From Chitinophaga qingshengii (GTDB taxonomy: Bacteria; Bacteroidota; Bacteroidia; Chitinophagales; Chitinophagaceae): DNA of 64,000 nt. Below are positions 48,086 to 56,835 of the stretch, in pieces. The position numbers and the translations under genes were made by a program. The stretch spans positions 579,655 to 643,654 of the forward strand of contig NZ_JACVFC010000004.1 in assembly GCF_014529935.1 (NCBI RefSeq), in the 5' to 3' direction. The notes under the pieces are model-generated. The model worked only from the letters and a program-made list of their open reading frames with translations, had not been told where the DNA came from and made no database searches. The number at the start of each line of letters is the position of its first letter. The stretch's first letter is position 1.

Positions 48086-50440
48086 TCAATTGTTACCTTC
48101 CGGCAACAATTCCTGGTCCATGTTAACCCTTACCCGCAAGGCTTTGAGGCCGCTTACTCCCTGAAGTTCTTCCAGGTCCAGCATTTCAATATCCGGCAGC
48201 AGGATGTTTTTGGCTTGCAGGAAAGAGATGTATTTTCTCAGCTCTTCCATTTCACGCACATAAGAGTATACCATGGCGATAGTACCCGGTTGGGTCAGGC
48301 GTTCGCCGGTATCTTTCACATGTACTTTATCAATCCTTTTTTTGATGATCTCGTAGCGGATGTTATAGGCGCCTTCCACATCAAAGCGGCGTTCATCGCT
48401 GCGGAAACTGATGGTGATAGGAGCGCTGTGCATGAGGATCATCTGGGTTGTTTGCAGCGGAATTTTAAGCCGCGGCGATATTTTGTTGGTCAGCCTGGCT
48501 ATCCGCGCCATTGACGAAAGCTGCCACAGGCGGAGGTTACGCAGGTATAACTGATCAAATTTCTTTTCCTGGGCGATAGACTGACCAATATAAATCGTGT
48601 ATTCGATACCGTCAGTACGGTACTTTTCAAAATAGCAGGGGAAGGACTGCTGAATATACGCCCTTTCTTTCTCCAGGTACTGGCTGATGGCCCTGTTGAT
48701 AATGGACAGGCTTTCTTCATATTCGCGCCGGTGGCGGAATACATGTCCCTGTTCTTTATCAATCTTGGCGAAATAGTTGTTCAGCACCGGTTTCAGGGTA
48801 TCGCTGCCTTCACAGAGGTGTTCCAGTATCGGCTGGATTTCCTGCTCCATGAACTCGTTTATTTTGAGGTCTTCACCGGCAGTGAGGTTATCACTCAGGT
48901 TTTGCAGCAGGTCTTCTGTTTTAAACATCAGTTCCTCCAGCAGGGGCAGGTGTATTTCCTGGGCTATCTGCTGCAGGGTGTATTTAATCAGTTCCAGCTG
49001 TTCGTGCAGGTCTTCCCGCAGGGCATTGCCCTGTTGTACGGAGGAGTTACGGATATCGATGGCGCCATATAGCGGGTATACTTCTTCAAAAGAGATGTTT
49101 TCTATGTCTTTGCGTTCTTCCGCCGGCGTGAGCAGGTAGTTCCAGGCTGCTTCGGTGAATTTCCATTCCACGGAAGGTTGCAGGGCGGTGAACTGATCTT
49201 TCAGCACCTCGTTGAGGCGGCTGTCCAGGATACTCATACTGCGGTTAAGCATCAATACCACCAGGGGATAGGTGCTTTCCAGCTTCCACAGCGGTTCGGC
49301 AGATAAGGCGTTGGGCGTGGAAGATGCCAGTTCCAGTACACCCAGTATTTCTTTTTTATGGGTGATGGGGAAGAGGACGAAGCTATGGATATTTTTGATG
49401 GGCAGATACTTGAGGAACGGGTACTGGCTGATGATCGCTTCGTTGACTGTTGGCAATATCAGCGGGGCCGGTTGTTTTGCCACATGGTCCAGCAGCAGCT
49501 GGAAGAAGTGCTGTTGTTGTTTTTTATTGCCGACACCGAGAATAGGATCAGCGTTGGTGAACTGTTCTTCCAGCACGTTTTTACCATTCACTTTCGGGAA
49601 GGGCACGATATGGGCGGTAATACCTTTCCCGCCGAGCAGGGTAGGTACCATCTTCTCCAGGGTACGGTAACTATCTGCTTCGTTGCTGGCTTTCATGTTC
49701 ATTACCAGCGCTTTGATATTGTTCAGTATTTCCGCCTGGGTTACATCTTCTACGGTCCAGATCACAAAGCCTTCGAGGTAGAAGTTATCCGGGGGGATAA
49801 TATCCTTCAGCGTATCGGGCGACATTTGATAGGAGCAGTAGTTTTCATAATCCAGTGGCGGAGGCGTGTCGCCTTTGAATTTAACATCCACAAAACGTGG
49901 GTCTATATTAACTTTCACGTATTTCCTGGTACCGTCGGGCAACTCTATATGATGGATGATTTCATTCTGGTAATTTACCGGGAAGTGGTATATCCTGTCC
50001 AGGATGAGTTTATACAGCCAGGTGAGTTTGTCCTTTTTCACCTGGGATACGGAAATGCCCTGTGGAACGGCCACCAGTCCTGAGCTGCTGTCAGTAAATA
50101 TTTTCTTGAACAGGTCGGAATAATAGAAAATGGCAAACTTGAACGGTACGCCTATGCCATAGATATCACGGGTGGTATCTGTAGTAACCGGGAATATCGC
50201 GGCGGTGAGCAGGTCGAGGTATTCTTTATAATCCGTGAGGTCAGCAGTAGGTGGAATGGGTTTAAGAATGTCGGGGTGGTTTTCAAATTTCCGGACAATC
50301 ATTTTATAAAAGGTAGCGCGGGGGTCCTCCTCGTTCGCTGATTTTTCCTTCAGGAACCGCACGAAGGGGACGAAAGATATATTGGAATCAATTACCTGTT
50401 CATCATGAATTACACTGGAGTGTGCAGTTAAAATCTTCAT
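48086..50440 (-). CDS. large GAF-domain protein
   Basis: A 784-residue cytoplasmic protein without signal or transmembrane segments. A segment at about 315-400 (LPTVNEAIISQYPFLKYLPIKN, then SFVLFPITHKKEILGVLELAS) resembles a GAF domain. The rest, including a helical stretch at about 470-580 rich in Glu, Leu and Gln and a C-terminal region with NIRYEIIKKRIDKVHVKDTGERL, was not recognised. Proteins of this length with one GAF domain occur in Bacteroidota and lack assigned function. No kinase or cyclase module is visible. It follows lysA on the same strand after 262 nt that carry a long inverted repeat. Confidence 0.7.
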   Translation of the reverse strand: MKILTAHSSVIHDEQVIDSNISFVPFVRFLKEKSANEEDPRATFYKMIVRKFENHPDILKPIPPTADLTDYKEYLDLLTAAIFPVTTDTTRDIYGIGVPFKFAIFYYSDLFKKIFTDSSSGLVAVPQGISVSQVKKDKLTWLYKLILDRIYHFPVNYQNEIIHHIELPDGTRKYVKVNIDPRFVDVKFKGDTPPPLDYENYCSYQMSPDTLKDIIPPDNFYLEGFVIWTVEDVTQAEILNNIKALVMNMKASNEADSYRTLEKMVPTLLGGKGITAHIVPFPKVNGKNVLEEQFTNADPILGVGNKKQQQHFFQLLLDHVAKQPAPLILPTVNEAIISQYPFLKYLPIKNIHSFVLFPITHKKEILGVLELASSTPNALSAEPLWKLESTYPLVVLMLNRSMSILDSRLNEVLKDQFTALQPSVEWKFTEAAWNYLLTPAEERKDIENISFEEVYPLYGAIDIRNSSVQQGNALREDLHEQLELIKYTLQQIAQEIHLPLLEELMFKTEDLLQNLSDNLTAGEDLKINEFMEQEIQPILEHLCEGSDTLKPVLNNYFAKIDKEQGHVFRHRREYEESLSIINRAISQYLEKERAYIQQSFPCYFEKYRTDGIEYTIYIGQSIAQEKKFDQLYLRNLRLWQLSSMARIARLTNKISPRLKIPLQTTQMILMHSAPITISFRSDERRFDVEGAYNIRYEIIKKRIDKVHVKDTGERLTQPGTIAMVYSYVREMEELRKYISFLQAKNILLPDIEMLDLEELQGVSGLKALRVRVNMDQELLPEGNN

Positions 50441-50581
50441 ATATATGATATATAATTATCATCAATGGCTGTCCATTTTGTGTGTCAGCAAAAAAAATCT
50501 ATTACAATTTACAGTAAAAACAGTGCAGGAGTAACAAGGGGAGATAGTATGCAGACGTAAAGGTAGGAGCAATATTTTATA

Positions 50582-50692
50582 ATTTTCGAATTTTGGAATT
50601 TATTGATTTTTGTTTGTTGATTAATAGATCTTAATAAATAAGAAAATCATTAAATAGAAAAATCAAATCAAAAAATTCCAAAATCCGAAAAT
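50582..50692. repeat. AATTTTGG-type palindromic repeat, copy 1
   Basis: Two 28-nt arms (50582-50609 and 50665-50692) match as an inverted repeat at 26 of 28 positions, separated by an AT-rich 55-nt loop. The arm core (AATTTTGGAATTT, TTGATTT) is shared with copy 2. It lies between lysA and the GAF protein gene. Confidence 0.75.
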
Positions 50693-50702
50693 CTCTAAAT
50701 TA

Positions 50703-51926
50703 TTATGCCAGTTCGATCTGGTTTTTCAGCAGATCTTCGATGGTATCGCGTTTGCGGATAAGGAACGGCTTACCGTCTTTCACCAATACTTCCGCGGGTT
50801 TAAGGCGGGAGTTGAAATTGGATGACATTTCGAAGCCATAGGCGCCGGCGTTATAGAACACGAGGTAATCGCCTTCCCGTACTTCATTGATTTTACGGTC
50901 CCATCCGAAGGTATCGGTTTCACAGATATTGCCCACTACGGTATAAATCCGTTCGGTTCCTTTCGGATTGGAGATATTGCGGATCAGGTGAAACGCGTCG
51001 TAGAACATGGGGCGGATCAGGTGGTTGAAACCGGAGTTAACGCCTACGAATACGTTGGCGGTAGTTTGTTTGATGACGTTGGCTTTTACCACGAAGTAAC
51101 CGCATTGGCTTACCAGGAATTTTCCTGGTTCAAACCAGAGCTGGAGGGGCTTTTCGTAGTTTTTAGCGAAGTTGTTGAAAGCGTCGCTCAGTTTTTTACC
51201 CAACAGGTCGATGTCTGTTTCAGGATCGCCTTGCTGGTAAGCCACTTTAAATCCGCTGCCCAGGTCGATGGATTCGAGGTCCGGGAAGTGCTGGGCCATT
51301 TCAAACATAATTTCCACGCCACGGAGGAATACGTCCACGTCTTTGATTTCGGAGCCGGTATGCATGTGCAGGCCGGTCACTTTCAGTTTGGTGGATTTTA
51401 CGATCCTTTCGATATGGCGCAGCTGATGGATGGAGATACCGAATTTGCTGTCGATATGCCCGGTGGATATTTTAAAGTTGCCACCCGCCATGATATGCGG
51501 GTTGAGCCGGATGCAGATCGGATAACTACCACCAAACTTGTTACCAAATTGTTCCAGGATGGAGAGGTTATCGATATTGATAATCACCCCCAGGTCTTTG
51601 GCGGCAATAATTTCCTGCAGGTCAACGCAGTTGGGGGTAAAGATGATATTTTTAGGATCAAAGCCGGCTTTGAGGCCCAGCTGTACTTCCTGTATAGATA
51701 CCGTATCCAGTCCGCAACCAATGGAGTTGATGTACTTCAGGATGTTGATATTGGTCAATGCCTTACAGGCGTAAAAAAAGCGGGTATTAGCCTTGTGGAA
51801 AGCCTTTTGCAGCTTCTCGTACTGGATTTTGATCTTTTCTGCATGGTATACATATACCGGGGTACCAAATTCTTCTGCTATTTTCACGAGAAAGTCGGTA
51901 GCAAGAACGTCGCTTTGTTTAGGCAT
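50703..51926 (-). CDS. lysA: diaminopimelate decarboxylase
   Basis: Pyridoxal-phosphate enzyme for the last step of lysine synthesis, decarboxylation of meso-diaminopimelate. The 407-residue protein has the Lys55 PLP site in RFFYACKALTN, HTGSEIKD and SIDLGSGFKV in the alanine-racemase-like barrel, and ICETDTFGWDRK and VFYNAGAYGFEMSSNFNSR in the C-terminal domain. Full length. It is preceded by the S4 protein gene (77-nt gap) and followed by a palindromic repeat. Confidence 0.95.
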   Translation of the reverse strand: MPKQSDVLATDFLVKIAEEFGTPVYVYHAEKIKIQYEKLQKAFHKANTRFFYACKALTNINILKYINSIGCGLDTVSIQEVQLGLKAGFDPKNIIFTPNCVDLQEIIAAKDLGVIINIDNLSILEQFGNKFGGSYPICIRLNPHIMAGGNFKISTGHIDSKFGISIHQLRHIERIVKSTKLKVTGLHMHTGSEIKDVDVFLRGVEIMFEMAQHFPDLESIDLGSGFKVAYQQGDPETDIDLLGKKLSDAFNNFAKNYEKPLQLWFEPGKFLVSQCGYFVVKANVIKQTTANVFVGVNSGFNHLIRPMFYDAFHLIRNISNPKGTERIYTVVGNICETDTFGWDRKINEVREGDYLVFYNAGAYGFEMSSNFNSRLKPAEVLVKDGKPFLIRKRDTIEDLLKNQIELA

Positions 51927-52003
51927 TGATTTACTCCTTGATTTAAGAATGAGGAGGCAAAATTACTAAGCAAAAATGAGAAATTATAGAAGTATGGCTG
52001 AAA

Positions 52004-52405
52004 TCAGTCTTCGCTGGTATCACCTTCCATAAAACCTTCGATATTCCGGCGGTCTTTTTTAGTCGGGCGGCCGATTTTGCTTTGTCTTTTGCCGGTATGG
52101 AATACGGCGGCCATGGCTTTGGGCGCGGTTTTGTCTTCTTCGGGGGTATTGTCCACGTAGTATTTAATGGCCTCACTGTAGGCTACCCGGTTGGCCAGGA
52201 GGCCCGTTACCTGGATCATCCATTTACGGCCTTCGGTTTTGATTTCAAAGTTATCGCCGATAGCCACGGGTTTGGCGGCTTTTACGTTGTTGCCGTTCTG
52301 TTTTACTTTACCGCCGTCGCAGGCATCAGCCGCCTGGCTGCGGGTTTTGAATATGCGGATGGACCAGAGGTATTTATCTACCCGTAATTTTTCGGTAGTA
52401 CTCAT
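52004..52405 (-). CDS. S4-domain RNA-binding protein (Hsp15-like)
   Basis: A 133-residue protein. The start at 52405 (MSTTEKLRVDKYLW) is preferred because the longer frame runs into the inverted repeat. An S4 RNA-binding domain fills 8-60 (LRVDKYLWSIRIFKTRSQAADACDGG, then VKQNGNNVKAAKPVAIGD), followed by a basic C-terminal tail. This layout matches Hsp15, which rescues stalled 50S subunits carrying nascent chains. The ribosomal role is inferred from the family. A hairpin lies immediately upstream. Confidence 0.85.
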   Translation of the reverse strand: MSTTEKLRVDKYLWSIRIFKTRSQAADACDGGKVKQNGNNVKAAKPVAIGDNFEIKTEGRKWMIQVTGLLANRVAYSEAIKYYVDNTPEEDKTAPKAMAAVFHTGKRQSKIGRPTKKDRRNIEGFMEGDTSED

Positions 52406-52421
52406 ATTATGAAAATTTATA

Positions 52422-52504
52422 GATTTCCGATTTTTTGATTTTGGAATTTTGGGGAGCGGTTTAGTACGAATCCCCAAAATTCCAAAATCAAAAAATCGGA
52501 AATC
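52422..52504. repeat. AATTTTGG-type palindromic repeat, copy 2 (perfect)
   Basis: Two 33-nt arms (52422-52454 and 52472-52504) are perfect inverted repeats around a 17-nt loop. It lies between the M20 dipeptidase and the S4 protein gene, directly upstream of the latter's start. There is no flanking T run on the minus strand, so it does not look like a simple terminator. Confidence 0.9.
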
Positions 52505-52510
52505 AAAAAA

Positions 52511-53881
52511 TTACTTACTCATCTCGGCAAAGTACTGGTGGAAATACGGGATGGTTTCTATGCCTTTATAGTAGTTGGCCACGCCATATTTCTCATTGGG
52601 GGAGTGGAGGTTATCACTGTCCAGTCCAAAACCCATGAGCACAGTTTTCAGTCCGAGTGTTTTTTCAAAGAGGGCTACGATCGGAATGCTTCCACCACCA
52701 CGAACGGGGATAGGTGCTTTACCGAAAGTGCTGGATATTGCTTTGTGTGCTGCTTTGTAAGCCACAGAGTCGGTCGGTGTTACGTAAGGGCTGCCACCGT
52801 GATGTTTGGTCACTTTTACGGTTACGCTCTTAGGCGCAATCGCTTCAAAGTGTTTGGTGAACAGGTCGGAGATCTCGTGCCAGTCCTGGTTAGGAACGAG
52901 GCGCATAGAGATTTTCGCGAAAGCCTTGGAAGGCAGTACGGTTTTGGAACCTTCGCCGGTGTAGCCACCCCAGATACCGTTAACCTCCAAAGTTGGACGG
53001 ATACCGGTTCTTTCGATGGTGGAGTAACCTTTTTCACCCCATACATCCTGAATGCCCAGGTCTTTTTTGTACTCCTCTTCGTCGAACGGAGCGGCGTTGA
53101 GCGCGGCTCTTTCTTCGGTTGTCAGTTCCTGTACTTTGTCGTAGAAGCCGGGGATGGTGATGTGGTTATTTTCGTCGTGCAGGGAAGCGATCATTTTGGC
53201 GAGGATAGTAGCCGGATTGGCTACGGCGCCGCCATAAACGCCGCTGTGCAGGTCGCGGTTGGGACCGGTTACTTCTACTTCCATATAGGCGAGGCCACGC
53301 AAACCGGTGTCGATAGACGGGTTGTCGAGGCTGATCATGGAGGTATCGGAGATCAGTACCACATCGGCTTTCAGTTTCTCCTTGTTTTGTTCCAGGAAGA
53401 TGCCCAGGTTAGCAGAACCTACTTCTTCTTCTCCTTCAATCATAAACTTGATGTTGCAGGGAATGGTGTTGGTCCGGTGCATGGTTTCAAAGGCTTTTAC
53501 ATGCATGTAAAACTGGCCTTTGTCGTCTGCACTGCCACGGGCATATATGTTACCATCTTTGATAACTGGTTCAAAAGGACCGCTGTGCCACAGTTCCAGC
53601 GGATCTGCGGGTTGTACGTCGTAGTGACCGTACACCAGTACGGTCGGCAAAGAAGGATCTATGATCTTTTCTCCATAAACGATGGGATGTCCTGCGGTGG
53701 GGCATACTTCTACATTATCCGCGCCGGCTTCCTGCAGGCGTTGCTTTACAGCTTCTGCACATTTTTGTACGTCACCGTTAAAGCGGGAGTCCGCACTCAC
53801 AGAGGGAATGCGCAACAATTCCAGCAATTCTTCCAGGAAACGCTCCTGGTGTTGGGCCTGGTAATCTTTCCAAACTTGCAT
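52511..53881 (-). CDS. M20-family dipeptidase
   Basis: A 456-residue zinc-dependent peptidase of family M20. Metal ligand segments are VLVYGHYDVQPADP (His and catalytic Asp), GSADDKGQ (bridging Asp), IEGEEEVGSANL (catalytic Glu pair) and DTSMI; the dimerisation domain lies in between, and the C-terminal His is expected in GFGLDSDNLHSPNEKYG. Related enzymes hydrolyse dipeptides such as carnosine-like substrates. No signal peptide, so cytoplasmic. Its downstream neighbour on the minus strand is the S4 protein gene across the palindromic repeat. Confidence 0.92.
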   Translation of the reverse strand: MQVWKDYQAQHQERFLEELLELLRIPSVSADSRFNGDVQKCAEAVKQRLQEAGADNVEVCPTAGHPIVYGEKIIDPSLPTVLVYGHYDVQPADPLELWHSGPFEPVIKDGNIYARGSADDKGQFYMHVKAFETMHRTNTIPCNIKFMIEGEEEVGSANLGIFLEQNKEKLKADVVLISDTSMISLDNPSIDTGLRGLAYMEVEVTGPNRDLHSGVYGGAVANPATILAKMIASLHDENNHITIPGFYDKVQELTTEERAALNAAPFDEEEYKKDLGIQDVWGEKGYSTIERTGIRPTLEVNGIWGGYTGEGSKTVLPSKAFAKISMRLVPNQDWHEISDLFTKHFEAIAPKSVTVKVTKHHGGSPYVTPTDSVAYKAAHKAISSTFGKAPIPVRGGGSIPIVALFEKTLGLKTVLMGFGLDSDNLHSPNEKYGVANYYKGIETIPYFHQYFAEMSK

Positions 53882-53944
53882 GCTTCAGAAAATTAAGTTC
53901 ACAATGGGGTGCAAGTTAACGGAAAATCAACATTCGGGAATTTG

Positions 53945-53992
53945 GGATTTGGAGATTTGGGAAATGAATAAATATTTAAATATTTAAATATT
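53945..53992. repeat. short AT-rich repeats related to the palindromic family
   Basis: Three similar units (GGGATTTGGAGATTTGGGA and neighbours) are followed by three direct copies of AAATATTT. The first part is similar to one arm of the AATTTTGG family but has no matching second arm here. Between the M20 and REC protein genes. Confidence 0.35.
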
Positions 53993-53998
53993 TACTTA

Positions 53999-54463
53999 TT
54001 AGGAGATGAGCTTCTGCCGTACCAGGAATTCCAGCTTTTCATTCACATCCAGCAGCTTGGCGGTGAGTTCCTTGTTTTCCTTACGGAGGGAATATACCTC
54101 AAATGCTTTCTCAATGTTATGTTTCAGCTCTTCCTCATTCCAGGGCTTGGAGAAGTACTTATATACCTGCCCTTTATTGATGGCATCTACTACCGCATTG
54201 ATATCGGCATAGCCGGTCAGCAGCATACGGATCGGTTCGGGGTATTTTTCCAGTATCGATTCAAAAAACTCGATCCCGGTCATTTTGGGCATACGCTGAT
54301 CCGAAATAATGATATGAAATTCCTGTTCTTCCAGCAGCTTCACGGCTTCCTCTGCGGAGGTAGCGGTAAAAACATTGTATAGTCTCCTGAAAGAAGCTTT
54401 GAAGGCATTCAGGTTGTGTATTTCATCATCAATATAGAGTATATGGATGTGTTGTGCACTCAT
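53999..54463 (-). CDS. REC-domain response regulator with coiled-coil tail
   Basis: A 154-residue protein. The receiver domain (1-125) has the acidic pair Asp12-Asp13 (LYIDDEIHN), the phosphoacceptor Asp55 (IIISDQRMPKMTG), the conserved Thr in LLTGYAD and Lys in KYFSKPW. The QRMP and FSKPW forms are those of RpfG-like receivers. The C-terminal 30 residues (LRKENKELTAKLLDVNEKLEFLV) are a likely coiled coil. There is no DNA-binding or enzyme output domain, so it probably works by protein interaction. No kinase is adjacent. Confidence 0.9.
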   Translation of the reverse strand: MSAQHIHILYIDDEIHNLNAFKASFRRLYNVFTATSAEEAVKLLEEQEFHIIISDQRMPKMTGIEFFESILEKYPEPIRMLLTGYADINAVVDAINKGQVYKYFSKPWNEEELKHNIEKAFEVYSLRKENKELTAKLLDVNEKLEFLVRQKLIS

Positions 54464-54855
54464 TTAAGCAGACTTAGTTCCAAGTTAGTAATAATAAATG
54501 AGTTAGAAACAATGAAACCAGTTATATCGATTTAGTATTAATCCTGCCCCATTCACTTTTTTGGCATTTATCGGCAAAACGGCTAACGATAAACGTTACT
54601 ATAAAGGTACATATAAACATACTGTATTAGTGTGAATTTTTCAAGTATGAATGAACTTTTTTTTAAATTCATCGTTTCCCTAAGCAATAGCGATTTACTG
54701 CGTTAGTTTCCATATTTTCGTGTAGGGATGAAAAATAGGCGTTTACCGCGTTTTTTATAGCGTTCACCCCATAAAACACACATTTACACCGGCAGGCCGG
54801 GAAACAGGAATAGCTTTTGCTTCCCAGCCGGCACAAAACTTAAATTCTTATTCAG
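54464..54855. other. intergenic region before the lemA operon
   Basis: 392 nt between the divergent REC protein gene and lemA. It is AT-rich in the middle and ends in a GC-containing hairpin-like stretch (GCCGGGAA and TTCCCAGCCGGC, about 54795-54833), which may be part of the leader of the lemA transcript. I see no ORF with coding character and no exact consensus promoter. Confidence 0.4.
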
Positions 54856-55434
54856 ATGAAAAAAGGAATCATTGTCATCATTGTTATTGTATTACTGGGC
54901 ATGTTTGGTTGCAACAAGTACAATGGATTGGTTAACCAGGACGAAAATGTGAAGAATAAATGGGGTGTTGTACAAAGCAGCTACCAACGCCGGGCCGACC
55001 TTATTCCTAATCTGGTAAACACTGTAAAAGGCGCCGCCAACTTTGAAACAGAAACCCTGACCAAAGTAATGGAAGCCCGTGCCAGCGCTACGCAGATCAA
55101 AGTCGATGTGAATGATCTCAGCCCCGAAAAAATCCAGCAGTACCAGGCTGCCCAGGGTCAGTTGAGCCAGGCGCTCGGCCGTTTGCTCGCTGTTTCTGAA
55201 AGCTATCCTGAACTCAAAGCCAACCAGAACTTCCTGAACCTGCAGGCACAACTGGAAGGCACTGAAAACAGAATCAACGTAGCCCGCAATGATTTCAACG
55301 ATGCGGTAAAAGGATATAACAGCAGCGTACGTAAATTCCCTACCAACATCGTGGCAGGTGTTACCGGCTTCAAACAGAAAGGGTACTTCGAAGCAGCTGC
55401 CGGCTCTGATAAAGCCCCCGAGGTTAAATTTTAA
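54856..55434 (+). CDS. lemA: LemA-family protein
   Basis: A 192-residue membrane-anchored helical protein. The N-terminal hydrophobic segment (KKGIIVIIVIVLLGMFGCNKYNGL) contains LFGC-like GMFGC, so it may be a lipoprotein rather than only a transmembrane anchor. NVKNKWGVVQSSYQRRADLIPNLVNTVKG is the family signature, with the Ala/Glu-rich helices and QAQLEGTENRINVARNDFNDAVK after it. The function of LemA proteins is not known. It begins a plus-strand group with two TPM proteins, a common association. Confidence 0.93.
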   Translation: MKKGIIVIIVIVLLGMFGCNKYNGLVNQDENVKNKWGVVQSSYQRRADLIPNLVNTVKGAANFETETLTKVMEARASATQIKVDVNDLSPEKIQQYQAAQGQLSQALGRLLAVSESYPELKANQNFLNLQAQLEGTENRINVARNDFNDAVKGYNSSVRKFPTNIVAGVTGFKQKGYFEAAAGSDKAPEVKF

Positions 55435-55441
55435 ATTTACG

Positions 55442-55496
55442 GATTTACGGATTTTTTGATTTAGGGATTTTGGGAAGCCCCTGAATGCCCTAAATC
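55442..55496. repeat. AATTTTGG/ATTTAGGG-type palindromic repeat, copy 3
   Basis: A perfect 17-bp inverted repeat (55442-55458 and 55480-55496) with a 21-nt loop, followed by additional AATCAAAAAATCG units. It lies in the 100-nt gap between lemA and the first TPM gene, inside the likely transcript. Confidence 0.7.
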
Positions 55497-55534
55497 AAAA
55501 AATCAAAAAATCGAAAATTCCCAAATGTTATAGC

Positions 55535-55993
55535 ATGCGTCTATTCCCTTTTACAAAAAAAAGAGAGATTTTTTCCGAAACGGATAAAAACAGATTGGTG
55601 CAGGCTATCCGGGTTGCCGAAAGATTGACATCCGGTGAAATCCGGTTATTTGTAGAAAACCGTTGCAGTTATGTAGACCCCATAGACCGCGCCCGTGAAG
55701 CTTTCACCTCGCTCGGTATGGAGAAAACAAAACAACGCAACGGCGTATTGGTATATGTGGCCCTGAAAGACCATCAGTTTGCCATCCTGGGCGACCAGGG
55801 CATCCATGACAGGGTGGGCAACGACTTCTGGCAAAAAGAAGCCACGCTCCTGAGGTCCCATTTCCAGGGCAACCGTATCATTGAAGGGATCGAGGAATGT
55901 ATCCGCGAAATCGGCGAATCCCTCCGTACCCACTTCCCGCACGAAGCAGGCGATGCCAACGAGTTGCCGGATGATATTGTTTTCAATATCTAG
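55535..55993 (+). CDS. TPM-domain protein (soluble)
   Basis: A 152-residue protein with a TPM (TPM_phosphatase) domain: RLVQAIRVAERLTSGEIRLFV, then GMEKTKQRNGVLVYVALKDHQFAILGDQGI. There is no signal peptide and the end is NELPDDIVFNI. The family includes plant TLP18.3; its bacterial function is unknown. It lies between lemA and a second TPM gene with a 30-nt gap to the latter. Confidence 0.88.
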   Translation: MRLFPFTKKREIFSETDKNRLVQAIRVAERLTSGEIRLFVENRCSYVDPIDRAREAFTSLGMEKTKQRNGVLVYVALKDHQFAILGDQGIHDRVGNDFWQKEATLLRSHFQGNRIIEGIEECIREIGESLRTHFPHEAGDANELPDDIVFNI

Positions 55994-56023
55994 CGGGCAC
56001 TATTTTAAACGATTTTAGCATAG

Positions 56024-56809
56024 ATGAACATGAGGATATTACGCTGGTTCTTACCTGGATTATTACTGTTGACGGGATTGCTGGCAAAAGCACAGAACAT
56101 TCCGCCCAGGCCCAATCCCCCTACTTTAGTAAATGACTTTGCCGGCATCCTCCTCAAAGATGAAGACGAAAGGCTGGAACAGAAGCTGGTAGCCTATAAT
56201 GACAGTACCTCCACCCAAATAGCGATCGTTACCCTGAAGTCTGTCGGAGACTATGATATCAGCCAGGTGGCATTAAAAATTCTGAGAGATTGGGGAATTG
56301 GCACAAAAGGCAAGAACAATGGCATCCTGATTCTTGTTTCCATGGAAGACAGGAAAATAAGGATCGAGACAGGTTATGGCATGGAAGGTGTAGTACCTGA
56401 TGCGATAGCCAATGAGATAATTGCACAGATCATCAAGCCCGCTTTCCGGGAAGAACAATACTACGAAGGCCTCAACAAGGCGGTAGACGCTATCGAAAAA
56501 GCGGCGGCCGGTGAATATAAGGCCGATCCACGGCAAAGTAAACCAGGTATCAGTCCGGGCGCTATTTTCCTCCTTATCCTGGTGATCGTCATTATTGTCT
56601 CCATCATCAGCCGCGGCGGTGGTGGTGGCGGCGGCGGCACTACCTACAACAGGCGCGGAGGCTGGATCTGGCCGGTACTCGGCAGCATGGGCGGCTTCGG
56701 TGGAGGCTCCGGCGGCGGTTGGTCCGGTGGTGGTGGCAGTGGCGGCGGAGGCTTCGGTGGTTTTGGCGGAGGTTCCGGCGGCGGCGGAGGCGCCAGCGGT
56801 AGCTGGTAA
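56024..56809 (+). CDS. TPM-domain membrane protein with Gly-rich tail
   Basis: A 261-residue protein. A signal peptide (to about 26) precedes the TPM domain (about 30-160: LVNDFAGILLKDEDERLEQKL, DSTSTQIAIVTLKSVGDYDI, GKNNGILILVSMEDRKIRIETGYGMEGVVPDA). A single transmembrane helix (about 183-203) is followed by a tail of about 55 residues made almost only of Gly, Ser, Trp and Phe. This topology puts the TPM domain outside the cytoplasm. Related YgcG-type proteins have unknown function. It is the third gene of the lemA group, 26 nt before the DUF1835 gene. Confidence 0.9.
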   Translation: MNMRILRWFLPGLLLLTGLLAKAQNIPPRPNPPTLVNDFAGILLKDEDERLEQKLVAYNDSTSTQIAIVTLKSVGDYDISQVALKILRDWGIGTKGKNNGILILVSMEDRKIRIETGYGMEGVVPDAIANEIIAQIIKPAFREEQYYEGLNKAVDAIEKAAAGEYKADPRQSKPGISPGAIFLLILVIVIIVSIISRGGGGGGGGTTYNRRGGWIWPVLGSMGGFGGGSGGGWSGGGGSGGGGFGGFGGGSGGGGGASGSW

Positions 56810-56835
56810 TATTTCAAACCTTCAAAACTCACGAT

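Noticed and set aside
52422..52504. CRISPR repeat or transcription terminator explanation for the 33-nt palindrome
   Set aside because: There are no regularly spaced direct repeats, and the hairpin lacks a T run; related copies lie at irregular distances.
52538..53896. Long plus-strand ORF of 452 codons
   Set aside because: Antisense to the M20 dipeptidase gene with a complete set of catalytic motifs. The frame is a by-product of its codon use.
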